Source: Barnesiella sp. An22
GTDB lineage: Bacteria > Bacteroidota > Bacteroidia > Bacteroidales > Barnesiellaceae
Direction of reading: 5' to 3'
NCBI RefSeq assembly: GCF_002159975.1
Contig: NZ_NFJR01000007.1
Span: 62,001 to 126,000, forward strand
Length of the DNA: 64,000 nucleotides
Position numbers and translations under genes: made by a program
Shown here: one piece after another, positions 8,620 through 18,298 of the stretch
How positions within the stretch are numbered: position 1 is the first letter of the stretch
How the letters are laid out: every line of letters starts with the position of its first letter
Notes under the pieces: generated by a model
The model's database searches: none
Seen by the model: the letters and a program-made list of their open reading frames with translations, nothing else
What the model was told of the DNA's origin: nothing

Positions 8620-9309
8620 ATGAAGAGACTGGCCACTGCTATCTGTATCGCACTCTCGCTCACCTTTGCCGCACAAGCGCAGGTGAAGGAGCTGAACGTG
8701 AGCAAACGGTTCAACTGGGGCGTACGGCTGGGAGTGAACGCTCCCCTGGTCGACATACGTCACATGAGCCTCGACGGCACCCAGATAGACGAATCGGACT
8801 CCGAATCGAGTCTGGGACTCACAGGCTCCTTTATCGGGCGGTACAACTTCAAACGCAACTATATCCAACTCGAGGTGGGCATGCACCAGTCGCACACCCG
8901 GCTGTACAACCCCGACTACGGATTGAGCAAAATCAACACCTCGGCCTATGCCATCGATGTTCCCGTGCTGTACGGCTACAACATCACCAAGCACGGGCCC
9001 TTCCTGATGAACCTCTTTGCCGGACCGCGCGTCTCGTACATCTGCAACGAAACCAGCCAGATCGATGTCAACGGCACGACATCGCGCAATCTGGTCTACG
9101 ACGACAAGCCCAACAGCTTCTCGTTCTACGCCGTGGGCGGACTGAGTACCACCATCGGCCACCTGTACATCGACTTTCGGTATGCCTACTGCATAGGAAA
9201 CTCGAAAGACCAATCGTTCAAAATCGACCTCGACGACTCGCAGGTGGGGCAGGTAAAGCTCTCGCGGGCCGTCAACGAGTTGAGCATTTCAATAGGATAT
9301 TTATGGTAA
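8620..9309 (+). CDS. Outer-membrane beta-barrel protein (PorT-like domain)
   Basis: A 229-residue protein with signal peptide MKRLATAICIALSLTFAAQAQ, then alternating amphipathic strands (WGVRLGVNAPLVDI, RNYIQLEVGMHQSHTR, PFLMNLFAGPRVSYI, VGGLSTTIGHLYIDFRYAYCIG) ending in an aromatic-terminated strand ELSISIGYLW. This is the usual layout of small Bacteroidota outer-membrane barrels. The frame is open far upstream inside the flavin reductase gene, but the signal peptide fixes the start at 8620. Specific function is unknown. Confidence 0.75.
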   Translation: MKRLATAICIALSLTFAAQAQVKELNVSKRFNWGVRLGVNAPLVDIRHMSLDGTQIDESDSESSLGLTGSFIGRYNFKRNYIQLEVGMHQSHTRLYNPDYGLSKINTSAYAIDVPVLYGYNITKHGPFLMNLFAGPRVSYICNETSQIDVNGTTSRNLVYDDKPNSFSFYAVGGLSTTIGHLYIDFRYAYCIGNSKDQSFKIDLDDSQVGQVKLSRAVNELSISIGYLW

Positions 9310-9332
9310 AAATACACTAACACAAAACCAAC

Positions 9333-10613
9333 ATGAAAAGAGACAACATCATTTTCGACATTATCGAAAAAGAGAATCAACGACAACGTAAAGGTATCGA
9401 ATTGATTGCCTCTGAAAACTTTGTCAGCGAACAAGTGATGCAAGCCATGGGCTCGTGCCTGACCAACAAATACGCCGAAGGGTATCCCGGCAAGCGTTAT
9501 TACGGCGGTTGCGAGGTGGTAGACCAGAGCGAGCAAGTGGCTATCGACCGGCTCAAAAAGCTGTTCAACGCCGAGTGGGCCAACGTGCAACCGCACTCGG
9601 GAGCCCAAGCCAACATGGCCGTATTCATGGCCGTGCTCAACCCGGGCGACAAGTTCCTGGGGCTGAACCTCTCGCACGGCGGTCACCTGTCGCACGGAAG
9701 CCCCGTGAACTTCTCGGGCCTGATGTTCCACCCGCTCGAATACAGCGTGAAAGAAGATACCGGTTATGTCGACTACGATATGATGGAAGAGGTGGCTCTG
9801 CGCGAGCGTCCGAAACTGATTATCGGCGGTGCATCGGCCTACTCGCGCGAATGGGACTACGCCCGCATGCGTAAGATTGCCGACGAAATCGGCGCCATCT
9901 TCATGGTCGATATGGCTCACCCCGCCGGCCTCATCGCCGCCGGTCTGCTCGAGAATCCGCTCAAGTATGCCCACATCGTCACCTCGACCACTCACAAGAC
10001 CCTGCGCGGTCCCCGCGGCGGTATCATCCTTATGGGCAAAGACTTCGACAACCCCTGGGGCAAAAAGACGCCCAAAGGCGAAATCAAGAAGATGTCGGCT
10101 CTGCTCGACTCGGCTGTATTCCCCGGCGTACAGGGCGGCCCGCTCGAACACGTGATTGCCGCCAAAGCCGTAGCCTTCGGCGAGGCCCTGCAACCCGAGT
10201 ATGTCGACTATCAGACTCAGGTGAAGAAGAATGCCGCCGTCATGGCTCAAGCCTTCATGGACAAGGGATACAAGATTATCTCGAACGGTACCGACAACCA
10301 CTGCATGCTCATCGACCTGCGCACCAAGTTCCCCGAACTGACGGGCAAGGTGGCCGAGAAGGCTCTGGTTCAGGCCGACATCACGGTCAACAAGAACATG
10401 GTTCCGTTTGACAGCCGCTCGCCGTTCCAGACCTCGGGTATCCGTGTAGGTACACCGGCCATCACTACCCGCGGTGCCAAAGAGGATATGATGCTCGAGA
10501 TTGTCGAACTCATCGACACCGTGCTCTCCAACCCCGAAAGCGAAACGGTCATCAAAGCCGTTCGCGAGAAGGTAAACGGCATGATGAAGGACTATCCCAT
10601 CTTCGCCTACTAA
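9333..10613 (+). CDS. glyA: Serine hydroxymethyltransferase
   Basis: A PLP-dependent cytoplasmic enzyme interconverting serine and glycine with tetrahydrofolate, the main source of one-carbon units. It has 426 residues. Motifs are intact: [35 protein letters not shown], and the lysine loop [15 protein letters not shown] that carries PLP; the C-terminus has [15 protein letters not shown]. It lies 23 bases after the barrel gene and ends at a strong terminator (10642-10672). Confidence 0.98.
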   Translation: MKRDNIIFDIIEKENQRQRKGIELIASENFVSEQVMQAMGSCLTNKYAEGYPGKRYYGGCEVVDQSEQVAIDRLKKLFNAEWANVQPHSGAQANMAVFMAVLNPGDKFLGLNLSHGGHLSHGSPVNFSGLMFHPLEYSVKEDTGYVDYDMMEEVALRERPKLIIGGASAYSREWDYARMRKIADEIGAIFMVDMAHPAGLIAAGLLENPLKYAHIVTSTTHKTLRGPRGGIILMGKDFDNPWGKKTPKGEIKKMSALLDSAVFPGVQGGPLEHVIAAKAVAFGEALQPEYVDYQTQVKKNAAVMAQAFMDKGYKIISNGTDNHCMLIDLRTKFPELTGKVAEKALVQADITVNKNMVPFDSRSPFQTSGIRVGTPAITTRGAKEDMMLEIVELIDTVLSNPESETVIKAVREKVNGMMKDYPIFAY

Positions 10614-10641
10614 TCGATTGACTTTTATTCATTCACATTCG

Positions 10642-10672
10642 GTACACTCCCCACTTGCGGGAGTGTACTTTT
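10642..10672 (+). terminator. Terminator after glyA
   Basis: A 10-bp perfect stem, GTACACTCCC (10642-10651) with GGGAGTGTAC (10659-10668), followed by TTTT. Confidence 0.8.
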
Positions 10673-10685
10673 CATTTACATCACC

Positions 10686-11396
10686 ATGAAAACAAGTGCT
10701 AAACTTCTTGTATCGGCCCTGTTGCTGGCCGGAGCCTTCGCCCCGGAGTGTGCAGCCCAGGACTGGCCCAACCTCAACTGCTACCGCGAAGCCAACCATG
10801 CCCTCATGGAGGCTCGACAAAGCGACCCCAACGATGCCCAGACGGCATGGGTGGTCTTCATGGGCGACTCGGGTACCCAGGGCTGGACCGAAAAAGACCC
10901 CGACTTCTTTACCGACAACCACTTTGTGGGGCGAGGTATCAACGGCCAAACCACCCCGCAGATGCTGCTGCGTTTCCGTCAGGATGTCATCGATCTCAAA
11001 CCGAAAGCGGTCGTCATTCTGGGCGGCGCCAACGATATTGCCGGCAACACCGGCCCCTCGAGCATCGAGATGATTATGGACAACATCAAGTCGATGGTTG
11101 AGTTGGCCCGGGCCAACGGCATCGAGGTGGTGCTCTGCTCGGTGCTCCCCTCGAACCACTTCTACTGGATACCCGAGCTGAAGCCGGCCGACCTGCTTAT
11201 CGAGCTGAACCGACAAATCAAGGCCTACGCCGATGCCCACCACATCCCCTTTGCCGACTACTACTCGGTACTCGTCGACGACCAGAAAGGGCTGAACGAG
11301 GCCTACCGCATCGACACGGCTCACCCCTCGCTCGAAGGGTACAAGCTCATCGAACCGCTGGTAGTCAAGTCTATCCAACAGGCCTTGGCACATTAA
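10686..11396 (+). CDS. Secreted SGNH/GDSL-family hydrolase, copy 1
   Basis: A 236-residue protein with a signal peptide (MKTSAKLLVSALLLAGAFAP, cleavage near ECAAQD). SGNH blocks are visible: block I FMGDSGTQGW (nucleophile Ser), block II GRGINGQTTPQ (Gly), block III GGANDIAGN (Asn) and block V DTAHPS (Asp/His). Relatives are esterases or acetylhydrolases on polysaccharides, so this is probably a periplasmic carbohydrate esterase; the substrate is unknown. It is a tandem paralogue of the next gene, alike even in the signal peptide. Confidence 0.85.
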   Translation: MKTSAKLLVSALLLAGAFAPECAAQDWPNLNCYREANHALMEARQSDPNDAQTAWVVFMGDSGTQGWTEKDPDFFTDNHFVGRGINGQTTPQMLLRFRQDVIDLKPKAVVILGGANDIAGNTGPSSIEMIMDNIKSMVELARANGIEVVLCSVLPSNHFYWIPELKPADLLIELNRQIKAYADAHHIPFADYYSVLVDDQKGLNEAYRIDTAHPSLEGYKLIEPLVVKSIQQALAH

Positions 11397-11473
11397 ACCG
11401 TTACACATTCTTTATTATTTACCCTGTTGCGCTTCTACCCGAGTAGTGGTGCAACTTAATTCACAAAAGTCTT

Positions 11474-12187
11474 ATGAAAACAAGTGCTAAACTTTTCCTG
11501 TCGGCCCTGCTGCTGGCCGGCACCTGTGCCACCGAGTGCGCCGCCCAGGACTGGCCCAACCTCAACCGCTACCGCAGCGACAACCAGACCAACCTCGAGG
11601 CCCGTCGCAACGACCCCTCCGACGCCCAAAAGAGCTGGGTGGTATTCATGGGTAACTCCATCACGCAAAACTGGGCTTCGATGGACCCCGAGTTCTTCAC
11701 CAGCCACAACTACCTGGGCCGGGGAATCAGCGGACAGACTTCGCCGCAGATGCTGCTGCGCTTCCGTCAGGATGTCATCGACCTCTCGCCCAAGGCGGTA
11801 GTTATTCTGGCCGGTACCAACGACATTGCCGGCAACACGGGCCCCTCGAGTGTCGAGATGATTATGGACAACATCGAATCGATGGTACAGTTGGCCCAGG
11901 CCAATGACATCGAGGTGGTGCTCTGCTCGGTGCTCCCCGCCAACCGCTACGGCTGGGCTCCCGACGTGAAACCAGCCGACACGATTATCGAACTGAACCG
12001 ACAGATAAAAGCCTATGCCGAGGCTAACCGGATTGTCTATGTCGACTTCTACACACCGCTCGTCGACGACCAGAAGGGACTGAACGACGCCTACGGACGA
12101 GACGGCGTGCACCCCACCATCGACGGCTACAAGATCATGGAACCGCTGGTAGTCGAGGGTATCGAAAAGGCTTTGTCGCGTCGATAA
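11474..12187 (+). CDS. Secreted SGNH/GDSL-family hydrolase, copy 2
   Basis: A 237-residue tandem paralogue of the preceding gene. Both begin with the same nine codons (MKTSAKL...) and share the mature start DWPNLN. Blocks: FMGNSITQNW (Ser), GRGISGQTSPQ, AGTNDIAGN, DGVHPT. Block I here is the common GNSIT form, whereas copy 1 has GDSGT, so the copies may differ in substrate. The pair arose by local duplication; 77 bases separate them. A shared terminator with the convergent third SGNH gene follows. Confidence 0.86.
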   Translation: MKTSAKLFLSALLLAGTCATECAAQDWPNLNRYRSDNQTNLEARRNDPSDAQKSWVVFMGNSITQNWASMDPEFFTSHNYLGRGISGQTSPQMLLRFRQDVIDLSPKAVVILAGTNDIAGNTGPSSVEMIMDNIESMVQLAQANDIEVVLCSVLPANRYGWAPDVKPADTIIELNRQIKAYAEANRIVYVDFYTPLVDDQKGLNDAYGRDGVHPTIDGYKIMEPLVVEGIEKALSRR

Positions 12188-12214
12188 CAGGACGCAACCC
12201 ATACTCACACACAG

Positions 12215-12246
12215 CAAAGGCTCGGGGAATTGTCCCCGAGCCTTTG
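12215..12246. terminator. Bidirectional terminator between convergent SGNH genes
   Basis: A 13-bp perfect stem, CAAAGGCTCGGGG (12215-12227) with CCCCGAGCCTTTG (12234-12246) around a 6-base loop. The T runs are short, but the position between two convergent stops supports the call. Confidence 0.75.
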
Positions 12247-12271
12247 TCATTATCCCGAAACCGGCAAGGTA

Positions 12272-13363
12272 TCACCGGATGCCGTATCGTTTCAATATCT
12301 TCATAATCTGGGGCTGGTACTGCTGCACCAGTCGGTCGAAGCCCAGGTCGTTGGGATGCGTGCCATCGATGGTCCCTTCGTGGTCGGTACCGATAGCATG
12401 GTTGTCGCGAATGAGGTAAAGGTCTTTTACCCCTTCCTTCTTCAGCTGTTCGTACTGCGCGATAAAGGCCTCGCTCTGACGGACACAACGCTCGTGCATC
12501 TGCTGGTCGCTATACCCGTCCTCGCGCATGAAGGTCTCAATCATAATAATAGGTACCCCGGGGTGATGCTCGCTTATCGTCTTCACCAGATAGTGGGTGC
12601 GCTCGGTAATCTCCTCGGGCGAGGGGTTGGGCATGCAGTCGAGCACGAAGGCATCGGCCTCGACGTCCTTCAACATGTCGGCCACAGCAGGTTCCATCTT
12701 GCCGCTACCGCTCAACCCGAAATTGACAAAGTTGATACCCGTGTTGCGGGCCATGCGGGCCGGATAGGCCAACCCGGCACGGCTGGCCGAAGCCCCGTGC
12801 AGAATGCTCGACCCGTAGATGAGTACCGTGTGGCGGAAAGGCGACGGCTCGGCCGTGATGACCGCAGCCGAATCGACCCCGATTTCGAGCGAGGTAATCT
12901 CGTCGAAGAGGGGGAGATACAGGAGGAAACGATGTTCGCCCGGCTTCAAGGCCTTGACCAGACGACTCTCGTGTTGGGTTTTTCCGGCCGTGGGAACGCC
13001 CTCACCTACCGGCATCCAACCCTCGTCGTCGTACATATAGAGGTCGAGCCCCCGTTGGGCAATGGGAGTCATGTTGCCCATCACCCGCTTCCCTGCAGTA
13101 GTCCAGCGGGCCACCACGGTAGAGCTGTTGGTTTTGAAACTGACCGCCAGACCGGCCGGATAGGTAAAGAGGGTTTTCACCCGCTTGGGCATGTTGCCAT
13201 ACTTCTCCACATCGACCCGGTGATAGACGTTCGCAGGAGTAGGCATCGCCTTCCCCACCAGGGTGAGGCCCGAGGCATCGACATACTTCAAATTCTCGTT
13301 GGCCGACCATACCAGAGCCGGCATCAAACAGCACAATGCAATGAATAAAATTCCACGTTTCAT
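12272..13363 (-). CDS. Secreted two-domain SGNH hydrolase
   Basis: 363 residues with a signal peptide (MKRGILFIALCCLMPALVWS). An N-terminal beta-sandwich-like domain (about 25-180) is followed by a C-terminal SGNH hydrolase domain: IYGSSILHGASAS (nucleophile Ser near residue 190), NFGLSGSGKM, DCMPNP and DGTHPNDLGF. The arrangement resembles the Bacteroidota SGNH_hydro_2/SGNH_hydro_3 proteins often linked to polysaccharide deacylation. It is the third SGNH hydrolase in 2.7 kb, but on the opposite strand and of a different subfamily. The substrate is not known. Confidence 0.82.
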   Translation of the reverse strand: MKRGILFIALCCLMPALVWSANENLKYVDASGLTLVGKAMPTPANVYHRVDVEKYGNMPKRVKTLFTYPAGLAVSFKTNSSTVVARWTTAGKRVMGNMTPIAQRGLDLYMYDDEGWMPVGEGVPTAGKTQHESRLVKALKPGEHRFLLYLPLFDEITSLEIGVDSAAVITAEPSPFRHTVLIYGSSILHGASASRAGLAYPARMARNTGINFVNFGLSGSGKMEPAVADMLKDVEADAFVLDCMPNPSPEEITERTHYLVKTISEHHPGVPIIMIETFMREDGYSDQQMHERCVRQSEAFIAQYEQLKKEGVKDLYLIRDNHAIGTDHEGTIDGTHPNDLGFDRLVQQYQPQIMKILKRYGIR

Positions 13364-13398
13364 GGTTGATTATAATTGATGTTTCACATAGATTTCCA

Positions 13399-15864
13399 TC
13401 AAAGAGGGTCTACATCGTAGTAGAGCAGCAGCGACTTGAAACGGTCGTCGACCAGCATGTTTTCATAGACCTGCCGCAAAATCTCCTTCACCCGCGACAT
13501 CGAGGCCGCCAGTTCCATCTTCAACACCACCTTGCGGATATAGAGCGACTGGATGCGGGCGACCGGCGGATTGTCGGGGCCCAGCACCCGGCTGCCGAAA
13601 ACCTCGCGCAACGCCGTGGTATAGCGCACGGCAAGCTCCTGCAAGAGGGTCTCGTCGCGATGCTTCAGGTAGATGTATATCAACCGGGTATAAGGGGGAT
13701 AGGAGAAAGCCTTGCGTTCGGCCAACTGCCGGTTGTACATGCCCTCGTAGTCGTGGGCAATGACCTGCTGAATCAGAGGCGACGAGGGGTCGGAGGTCTG
13801 CAGCACCACCACCCCCTTCTTGTTCTTACGCCCGGCCCGGCCCGACACCTGCTCCATCATCTGGAAAGCCCGCTCGTGGGCCCGGAAGTCGGGGAAATTC
13901 ATCATCTGGTCAGCACTCAAGATGCCCACCACGCTCACCCGGTCGAAGTCCAGCCCCTTGGTAATCATCTGCGTGCCGATGAGAATCTTGTTCTTCCCTT
14001 TCGAGAAGTCGTCGATAATCTGCTCGTAGGCGTTGCGCGAACGGGTGGTGTCCAGGTCCATGCGCGACACCGGTACCTCGGGAAAAAGCCGGGCCACATC
14101 CTCTTCGATGCGCTCGGTACCGAAACCCATCACCCCGATGGTAGGCTGTCCGCAGGCGGGGCACACCTTGGGTATCTCGTAGGTATAGCCGCAATAGTGG
14201 CAGGTAAGCTGGTTGTACCGTTTGTGATAGGTGAGGCTCACGTCGCAATGTTCGCACTTGGGCACCCAGGCACACTGCTTGCACTCTACCATGGGGGCAA
14301 ACCCCCGGCGGTTCTGAAACAGAATGACCTGCTCGCCGGCCTGCAAGGCGTGCTGCATGCGGTTGAGCAGCTCGGGCGTGAAGTTCCCCTGCATGCGGTT
14401 TTTCTTGCGCATCTCCTTGACGTCGACCGGGATAATCTCGGGCAGCTCCACATCGTTGAAGCGCTTCTTCAGCTCCACCAGCCCATACTTGCCCTGCCGG
14501 GCATTGAAATAGGTCTCGATGGCCGGAGTAGCCGTACCCAGCAGGGTTTTGGCACCGTGCATCGAAGCCAGCACGATGGCGGCGTTGCGGGCATGGTAGC
14601 GGGGAGCCGGGTCGTACTGCTTGTACGAGGTCTCGTGCTCCTCATCGACAATCACCAGCCCCAGGTCGGCAAAGGGAAGAAAAATAGACGAGCGCACCCC
14701 CAGCACAAGCCGGGGCTCGCGACTGTCGAGCAGAGTATTCCATATCTCCACCCGCTCGTTGTCCGAGAACTTGGAGTGATAGATCACCAGCTTGTCGCCG
14801 AACATCTTGCGCAGCCGGTTGGTCAACTGGGTAGTGAGAGCTATCTCGGGCACCAGATAGAGCACCTGCCGCCCCTCGGCCAGCACCCGTTGAATGAGGT
14901 GGGCATAAATCTCGGTCTTCCCGCTCGAGGTGACCCCGTGCAGCAACGTGACGTCGTGCTCCCTGAACGACTCGACTATCTGGTTGCAGGCCGTCTGCTG
15001 CAACTCGCTCAGCGGGGCTATCTCGCCCTCGGTGAATGTGGCCGTATCGAAACGGCTTATCTCTTTTTTATAGACTTCGAAAATTCCCTTCTCGACCATT
15101 GCCCCCAGCACGGCCGACGAGACACCCGAACGGTCGAGCAACGCCTTGCGCGAAACCTCGCGCAGTTTGCCCTTCTGCATGAAGAGCGACAAATCGAGAA
15201 ACGAGAGGAGCATTACCTCCTGCTTCTTGGCCTGCTTCACCCGCTCGAAGGCACTGCGCAGAGCCGCCTCGTCGCCCGGGGCAAAGGCGAGGCGTATGTA
15301 GGTCTCGGTCTTGGGACGGTAGTGTGCCTTGATTTGCTCCGAAACGAACACCGCTTCGCGCTCCAGCAGACGCCGCAACACGGGCAATATGTTGTGCATG
15401 CCGCTCTCCTTCTCGAGCTCCTGCACGGTCATGCGCGACCTCTTTCCCAGAGCCGCCAGCAGCATCCACTCGCGCTCCTTCAGCCGGTCGTCGTCGGGCT
15501 CTTCGAACTCGGCATTCAGCGTCACGACCGTCTCGCTCTCGAGCTTCAACCCCGAGGGCAGAGCCGCCTTGTAGACATCGCCCACCGAGCAGAGGTAATA
15601 GTCGGCAATCCACTCCCAGAACCGCAACTGCGGCCGTCGCAATACCGGACGGTCGTCGAGAATCGAAAGAATCTCTTTCACCTCGTAACCCTGGGGCATG
15701 ACATCGTGCAGCCGTGCCACAATAGCCGTGTAGTACTTCTTGCGGCCAAAAGGCACCACCACCCGACTGCCCGGCTGCAACGAAGTCTGCCAATCGGCAG
15801 GCACCCGATAGGTAAAATATTTATACAGCGGTAGCGGTAAGACGACGTCGGCAAATGTGTTCAT
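13399..15864 (-). CDS. priA: Primosomal protein N' (replication restart helicase)
   Basis: An 821-residue superfamily 2 helicase that reloads the replicative helicase at stalled forks. The N-terminal DNA-binding domain begins MNTFADVVLPLPLYKYFTYRVP. The helicase core shows GVTSSGKTEIYA (Walker A), DEEHETSYKQ (Walker B), GTATPA and GTQMITKGLDF. A zinc-binding insert has paired CxxC motifs (CKQC, CEHC, CHYC, CPAC). Length and motif order are normal. It sits behind its own promoter (15990-16020) and ends 36 bases from the SGNH gene start on the same strand. Confidence 0.97.
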   Translation of the reverse strand: MNTFADVVLPLPLYKYFTYRVPADWQTSLQPGSRVVVPFGRKKYYTAIVARLHDVMPQGYEVKEILSILDDRPVLRRPQLRFWEWIADYYLCSVGDVYKAALPSGLKLESETVVTLNAEFEEPDDDRLKEREWMLLAALGKRSRMTVQELEKESGMHNILPVLRRLLEREAVFVSEQIKAHYRPKTETYIRLAFAPGDEAALRSAFERVKQAKKQEVMLLSFLDLSLFMQKGKLREVSRKALLDRSGVSSAVLGAMVEKGIFEVYKKEISRFDTATFTEGEIAPLSELQQTACNQIVESFREHDVTLLHGVTSSGKTEIYAHLIQRVLAEGRQVLYLVPEIALTTQLTNRLRKMFGDKLVIYHSKFSDNERVEIWNTLLDSREPRLVLGVRSSIFLPFADLGLVIVDEEHETSYKQYDPAPRYHARNAAIVLASMHGAKTLLGTATPAIETYFNARQGKYGLVELKKRFNDVELPEIIPVDVKEMRKKNRMQGNFTPELLNRMQHALQAGEQVILFQNRRGFAPMVECKQCAWVPKCEHCDVSLTYHKRYNQLTCHYCGYTYEIPKVCPACGQPTIGVMGFGTERIEEDVARLFPEVPVSRMDLDTTRSRNAYEQIIDDFSKGKNKILIGTQMITKGLDFDRVSVVGILSADQMMNFPDFRAHERAFQMMEQVSGRAGRKNKKGVVVLQTSDPSSPLIQQVIAHDYEGMYNRQLAERKAFSYPPYTRLIYIYLKHRDETLLQELAVRYTTALREVFGSRVLGPDNPPVARIQSLYIRKVVLKMELAASMSRVKEILRQVYENMLVDDRFKSLLLYYDVDPL

Positions 15865-15989
15865 AATCTAAAGCGGTTCTTTTTCGGGCTGCCCCCGAAC
15901 AGTATAATCTGTATGCAGGTAGCGAAAGGCGTATGCACAAGGCCCAAACGTGCCCGAGCCTCCTGCCGCGACGCCTCTCTTCCCATGAG

Positions 15990-16020
15990 CAAAGATAGCA
16001 TAAAATGAGTGTCGAGACAA
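15990..16020 (-). promoter_or_regulatory. Bacteroidota-type promoter for priA
   Basis: Minus-strand TATCTTTG (15997-15990), with TTGT (16020-16017) 19 bases upstream in place of TTTG. It gives a 5' UTR of about 120 bases. Confidence 0.6.
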
Positions 16021-16033
16021 GCGGGAAAACGGC

Positions 16034-16076
16034 AAAAAAAGAGCGGGACCGGGAGTCACGCTCCCAGCCCCGCTTA
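16034..16076 (-). terminator. Terminator after the barrel gene 16100-16711
   Basis: On the minus strand, a stem AAGCGGGGCTGGGAG with CTCCCGGTCCCGCTC is followed by seven T. It starts 24 bases beyond the stop codon. Confidence 0.85.
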
Positions 16077-16099
16077 TACAGCATCAAATATTGTTTCGT

Positions 16100-16711
16100 T
16101 TAGAAGAGGTAGGCTGCCGTTACGGTCCATGCCCGGCTCTTACCGTTCAAGGTTGCATTGATCAGATTGTCATCGAGCTCCATGGTCTTGCCCAAGCCCC
16201 AACCATACTGGGCTGCAATCTGCAAATGGCTGAAGAACTCGAGACCGAGACCTACGTTGATGGCCGTCTCGAAGCTCTTGTTCTTGTACTGATCGGCCAA
16301 GTTGTCGCCTACCCGGAAGGCAAAACTGGGACCGGCATAGACAAAGGGCGACATAAACGACCCTACCACCGGCAACGAGAATTTATACTTCAGGTTGATA
16401 GGTATCTCTATATAATCGGTGTGATGCGTCTCTGTCAGGTTGGAAGTAACCTCTTTCAAGGTAGATCCTTTGCGAGAGTACATCACACTAGCATCGAGGC
16501 CCACCCCGATAACGGGCACCATAAACTCGGCCATGATACCACCCGTAAAACTCGTGATATTGTTCGATTTCAAATTCTCAGACAAGTTTCCACCCAGAGA
16601 GAGAGACGAGATGTTCACACCAAGCTTGGGTCCAAACTTAAACTGTGCATTGGCCGGAATCGCCAAAAACAAGGCAGCAATGAGAGCTACACAAAAAACT
16701 GTCTTTTTCAT
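16100..16711 (-). CDS. PorT-like outer-membrane beta-barrel protein
   Basis: A 203-residue protein with signal peptide MKKTVFCVALIAALFLAIPA (cleavage after NAQ) and a predicted eight-strand-type barrel: FKFGPKLGVNISSL, SFTGGIMAEFMVPV, GVGLDASVMYSRKG, YIEIPINLKYKF, SPFVYAGPSFAFRVG, INVGLGLEFF, and a last strand AWTVTAAYLF ending in Phe as BAM substrates do. It matches the general outer-membrane protein domain common in Bacteroidota. Its role is unknown. Monocistronic. Confidence 0.8.
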   Translation of the reverse strand: MKKTVFCVALIAALFLAIPANAQFKFGPKLGVNISSLSLGGNLSENLKSNNITSFTGGIMAEFMVPVIGVGLDASVMYSRKGSTLKEVTSNLTETHHTDYIEIPINLKYKFSLPVVGSFMSPFVYAGPSFAFRVGDNLADQYKNKSFETAINVGLGLEFFSHLQIAAQYGWGLGKTMELDDNLINATLNGKSRAWTVTAAYLF

Positions 16712-16792
16712 AAATCTCTTTTTATTTGTATTTCTAATTTTTAGTCGCAGAACAGACTATTTCTATAACCCATTTCGCGACACCTCTTTGCA

Positions 16793-16825
16793 CAAAGATA
16801 AGATAAAATATATTAAAATCACAAA
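16793..16825 (-). promoter_or_regulatory. Bacteroidota-type promoter for the barrel gene
   Basis: Minus-strand TTTG (16825-16822), 21 bases, TATCTTTG (16800-16793): both boxes match consensus. The 5' UTR is about 75 bases. Confidence 0.75.
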
Positions 16826-16929
16826 ATCGAACGAGAAATCGACAAGAAATACAAAAATTTACAGACTCTTATCGGCTATCAAAAAAAATAGCGTATCTTC
16901 GACAATCGAAAAAAACAAGACTTCGACTT

Positions 16930-17250
16930 ATGGATATCACAGACAACAAACCGACCATCGAAGAAGAGATCGTAAAGATGCTGAAAACCGTCTACGATCC
17001 CGAGATTCCGGTCAACATATACGACCTGGGGCTCGTCTATGACATCGAGGTAAACGACGGCGCCGTGAAGATAGCGATGACACTCACCGCCCCCAACTGC
17101 CCGGCGGCCGACTTCATCATCGAGGATGTGCGCATGAAACTCGAGAGTATCGAAAATGTAAAGAGCGTCGACATTCAACTCGTATTCGAACCCGAATGGG
17201 ACAAGGACATGATGAGCGAAGAGGCCAAACTCGAGCTCGGACTTCTGTAA
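16930..17250 (+). CDS. SufT-like iron-sulfur assembly protein (DUF59/MIP18 family)
   Basis: A 106-residue MIP18-family protein. Core motifs are LKTVYDPEIPVNIYDLGLVYDI and the conserved Cys in TLTAPNCPAADFI, the residue needed for iron-sulfur trafficking in characterised members. It probably acts in cluster maturation or delivery. No suf genes are in the window. The lpxH gene follows 12 bases after its stop, so the two are probably one transcript; the pairing looks functional only by co-expression. Confidence 0.88.
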   Translation: MDITDNKPTIEEEIVKMLKTVYDPEIPVNIYDLGLVYDIEVNDGAVKIAMTLTAPNCPAADFIIEDVRMKLESIENVKSVDIQLVFEPEWDKDMMSEEAKLELGLL

Positions 17251-17262
17251 ACCGTATTGCCT

Positions 17263-18012
17263 ATGCCCGGGACTAAAACCTATTTTGCTTCTGATTTTCA
17301 CCTGGGAGCCCGATACATCGAGAATCCCTTGGAATACGAACGTCGCATCGTGCGATGGCTCGACAGCATCAAGGCCGATGCCAGTACCCTCTACCTGCTG
17401 GGCGACATACTCGACTACTGGTACGAGTACCGCTACGTAGTGCCTCGCGGCTTCACCCGCTTCTTCGGCAAGCTGGCCGAGCTGAGCGACAGTGGTGTCG
17501 ACATACACTGGTTCATCGGCAACCACGACATCTGGATTTTCGACTACCTGCCCCACGAGTTGGGCATCACCATACACGACGGTACCCTCATCACCGAGAT
17601 TGGCGGAAAGCGTTTTTTCCTCTCGCACGGCGACAACGTGGGGCATCGCGACCGTTCGTTCCGGCTGCTGCGCAGCATCTTCCGCAATCGGTTCTGCCAA
17701 CGCCTCTACGCCGCCATACACCCACGGTGGACCGTAGCTTTTGCCCTGCGTTGGTCGGCCCACAGCCGCAAGGCCGGCGACGACTATGCCGAGTATCGGG
17801 GCGAGAAGAACGAACACTTGGTGTGCTTTGCCAAAGAGTACCGCAAAGAGCACCCCATCGACTGCTTTATCTTCGGCCACCGGCACATCCTGCTCGACTT
17901 AGCTCTGCCCCAGCAAAGCCGCATCGTCATCTTGGGCGACTGGATTAAAAATCCATCCTATGCAGTATTCGATGAAACGGGTTTAAATTTGTATGATTAC
18001 ATCGAAGAATGA
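17263..18012 (+). CDS. lpxH: UDP-2,3-diacylglucosamine diphosphatase
   Basis: A calcineurin-like phosphoesterase that hydrolyses UDP-2,3-diacylglucosamine to lipid X in lipid A synthesis, peripheral to the inner membrane. The metal-ligand motifs are all present: DFHLGA, LLGDILDYWYEY, GNHDIWIFDYL, SHGDNVGHRD and GHRH. It is 249 residues from ATG 17263; the in-frame TTG at 17257 would add two residues and is less likely. Second gene of a two-gene unit with the SufT-like gene. Confidence 0.9.
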   Translation: MPGTKTYFASDFHLGARYIENPLEYERRIVRWLDSIKADASTLYLLGDILDYWYEYRYVVPRGFTRFFGKLAELSDSGVDIHWFIGNHDIWIFDYLPHELGITIHDGTLITEIGGKRFFLSHGDNVGHRDRSFRLLRSIFRNRFCQRLYAAIHPRWTVAFALRWSAHSRKAGDDYAEYRGEKNEHLVCFAKEYRKEHPIDCFIFGHRHILLDLALPQQSRIVILGDWIKNPSYAVFDETGLNLYDYIEE

Positions 18013-18263
18013 GGCAAAAATGATGTCAAAATATCTATTTTAATATTTTTTACACATTCAAAGAGAAGTAAAGAATTTAATCCCAATCAATTATTTAACA
18101 ACAATTTACAACCCGAAAAACCTCAAAAGTAATTAAAAAACCATATTATAAAACATATTTTTTTGTTTGCGTATCTGCAAAAAAAAGTTGTCCTTTGTGT
18201 CAATAACCTAAAACAATCTTTTTTACCTTAAAAAAATTAATACCTATTGAAAACCTATAAAGG

Positions 18264-18298
18264 AAGAGCTTTTGAGAAAAAGCTCTTTTTTTATTTTT
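18264..18298 (+). terminator. Isolated strong terminator
   Basis: A 10-bp perfect stem, AAGAGCTTTT (18264-18273) with AAAAGCTCTT (18278-18287), loop GAGA, followed by a run of seven T and ATTTTT. It lies 250 bases after the lpxH stop, either the end of a long 3' UTR or the end of an unrecognised small RNA. Confidence 0.7.
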
